Shown here in pieces: positions 6,007 through 6,087 of a DNA stretch of 6,087 bases. The DNA is from Patescibacteria group bacterium (GTDB taxonomy: Bacteria > Patescibacteriota > Patescibacteriia > UBA9934), in NCBI GenBank assembly GCA_018896835.1, contig JAHILS010000081.1, positions 1 to 6,087 of the forward strand. Direction: 5' to 3'. The notes below the pieces were generated by a model, which saw only the letters and a list, made by a program, of their open reading frames with translations, did no database searches and was not told the origin of the DNA. How positions within the stretch are numbered: the first letter of the stretch is position 1; every line of letters starts with the position of its first letter. The position numbers and the translations under genes were made by a program.

Positions 6007-6087
6007 TTACATTTGTAAGCGAGCTAGATCAATCGCTCTTTGGTGCTTTAAAAATTTGCATCTATCATCAGCCTTTCTGAGAGTAAT
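6007..6087 (-). CDS. C-terminal end of an upstream gene (26 codons)
   Basis: A frame open from the window edge runs 26 codons to TAA at 6009-6007, three bases before the ATG of the 610-residue protein. The tail is charged and helical ('LRKADDRCKFLKHQRAIDLA' within it), which looks like real coding sequence, and the tight spacing fits the compact operon style of the rest of the window. Too short to name. A chance open frame of this length is possible; the other minus-strand frames would need the flanking sequence to compare. Confidence 0.45.
   Translation of the reverse strand: MTLRKADDRCKFLKHQRAIDLARLQM

Noticed and set aside
6007..6018. Palindrome TTACA-N2-TGTAA just upstream of the 610-residue gene as an operator
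   Set aside because: Only 5-bp arms in AT-rich sequence that overlaps the stop of the upstream frame; no promoter elements nearby.

Overview
The window reads as ordinary bacterial chromosome, about 40-45% G+C, with every supported gene on the minus strand and packed head to tail. The standard stop codons fit: TAA, TAG and TGA all end genes, and no TGA lies inside the main frames. The order PrgI-family protein, separate TraC/VirB4-N-like protein, VirB4 ATPase, small NTF2-like membrane protein, ComF resembles the reduced type IV secretion (T4SS) loci of Patescibacteria/CPR bacteria. That lineage call rests on gene order and the style of the repeats, not on a marker gene.

Read in the direction of transcription (high to low coordinates): 6087-6007 holds the last 26 codons of an unidentified gene. 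6003-4171 encodes a 610-residue cytoplasmic, helix-rich protein of unknown function. It carries a degenerate internal duplication near its N-terminus and a G+C-rich, hairpin- and heptamer-repeat-bearing linker (about 5245-5377) that looks inserted. A 44-base gap (4170-4127) holds an extended -10 promoter placed so that transcription should begin on the A of the next ATG.

4126-3674 is a PrgI-family two-helix membrane protein. 3684-2977 is a soluble TraC/VirB4-N-terminal-like protein with no ATPase motifs. 2968-1058 is a complete VirB4-type ATPase with Walker A and B motifs. 1036-494 is a single-pass membrane protein with an extracytoplasmic domain that could play the VirB8 part. 494-1 is the N-terminal 164 codons of a ComF-family protein, running off the window edge; its ATG overlaps the preceding stop (TAATG).

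Together, 4126-494 looks like the inner-membrane core of a minimal T4SS-like DNA or protein translocator: PrgI (VirB3-like) and VirB4 as the energised platform, the TraC-like protein as an accessory, and the VirB8-like protein as periplasmic or extracellular scaffold. No relaxase, coupling protein (VirD4), VirB6 or pilin is visible here. The translational coupling to comF, whose family is linked to natural transformation, makes a DNA-uptake or DNA-handling role worth considering. A terminator-like hairpin inside the start of comF may uncouple its expression from the secretion genes. Once comF is counted, no stretch over 300 bases lacks a gene.
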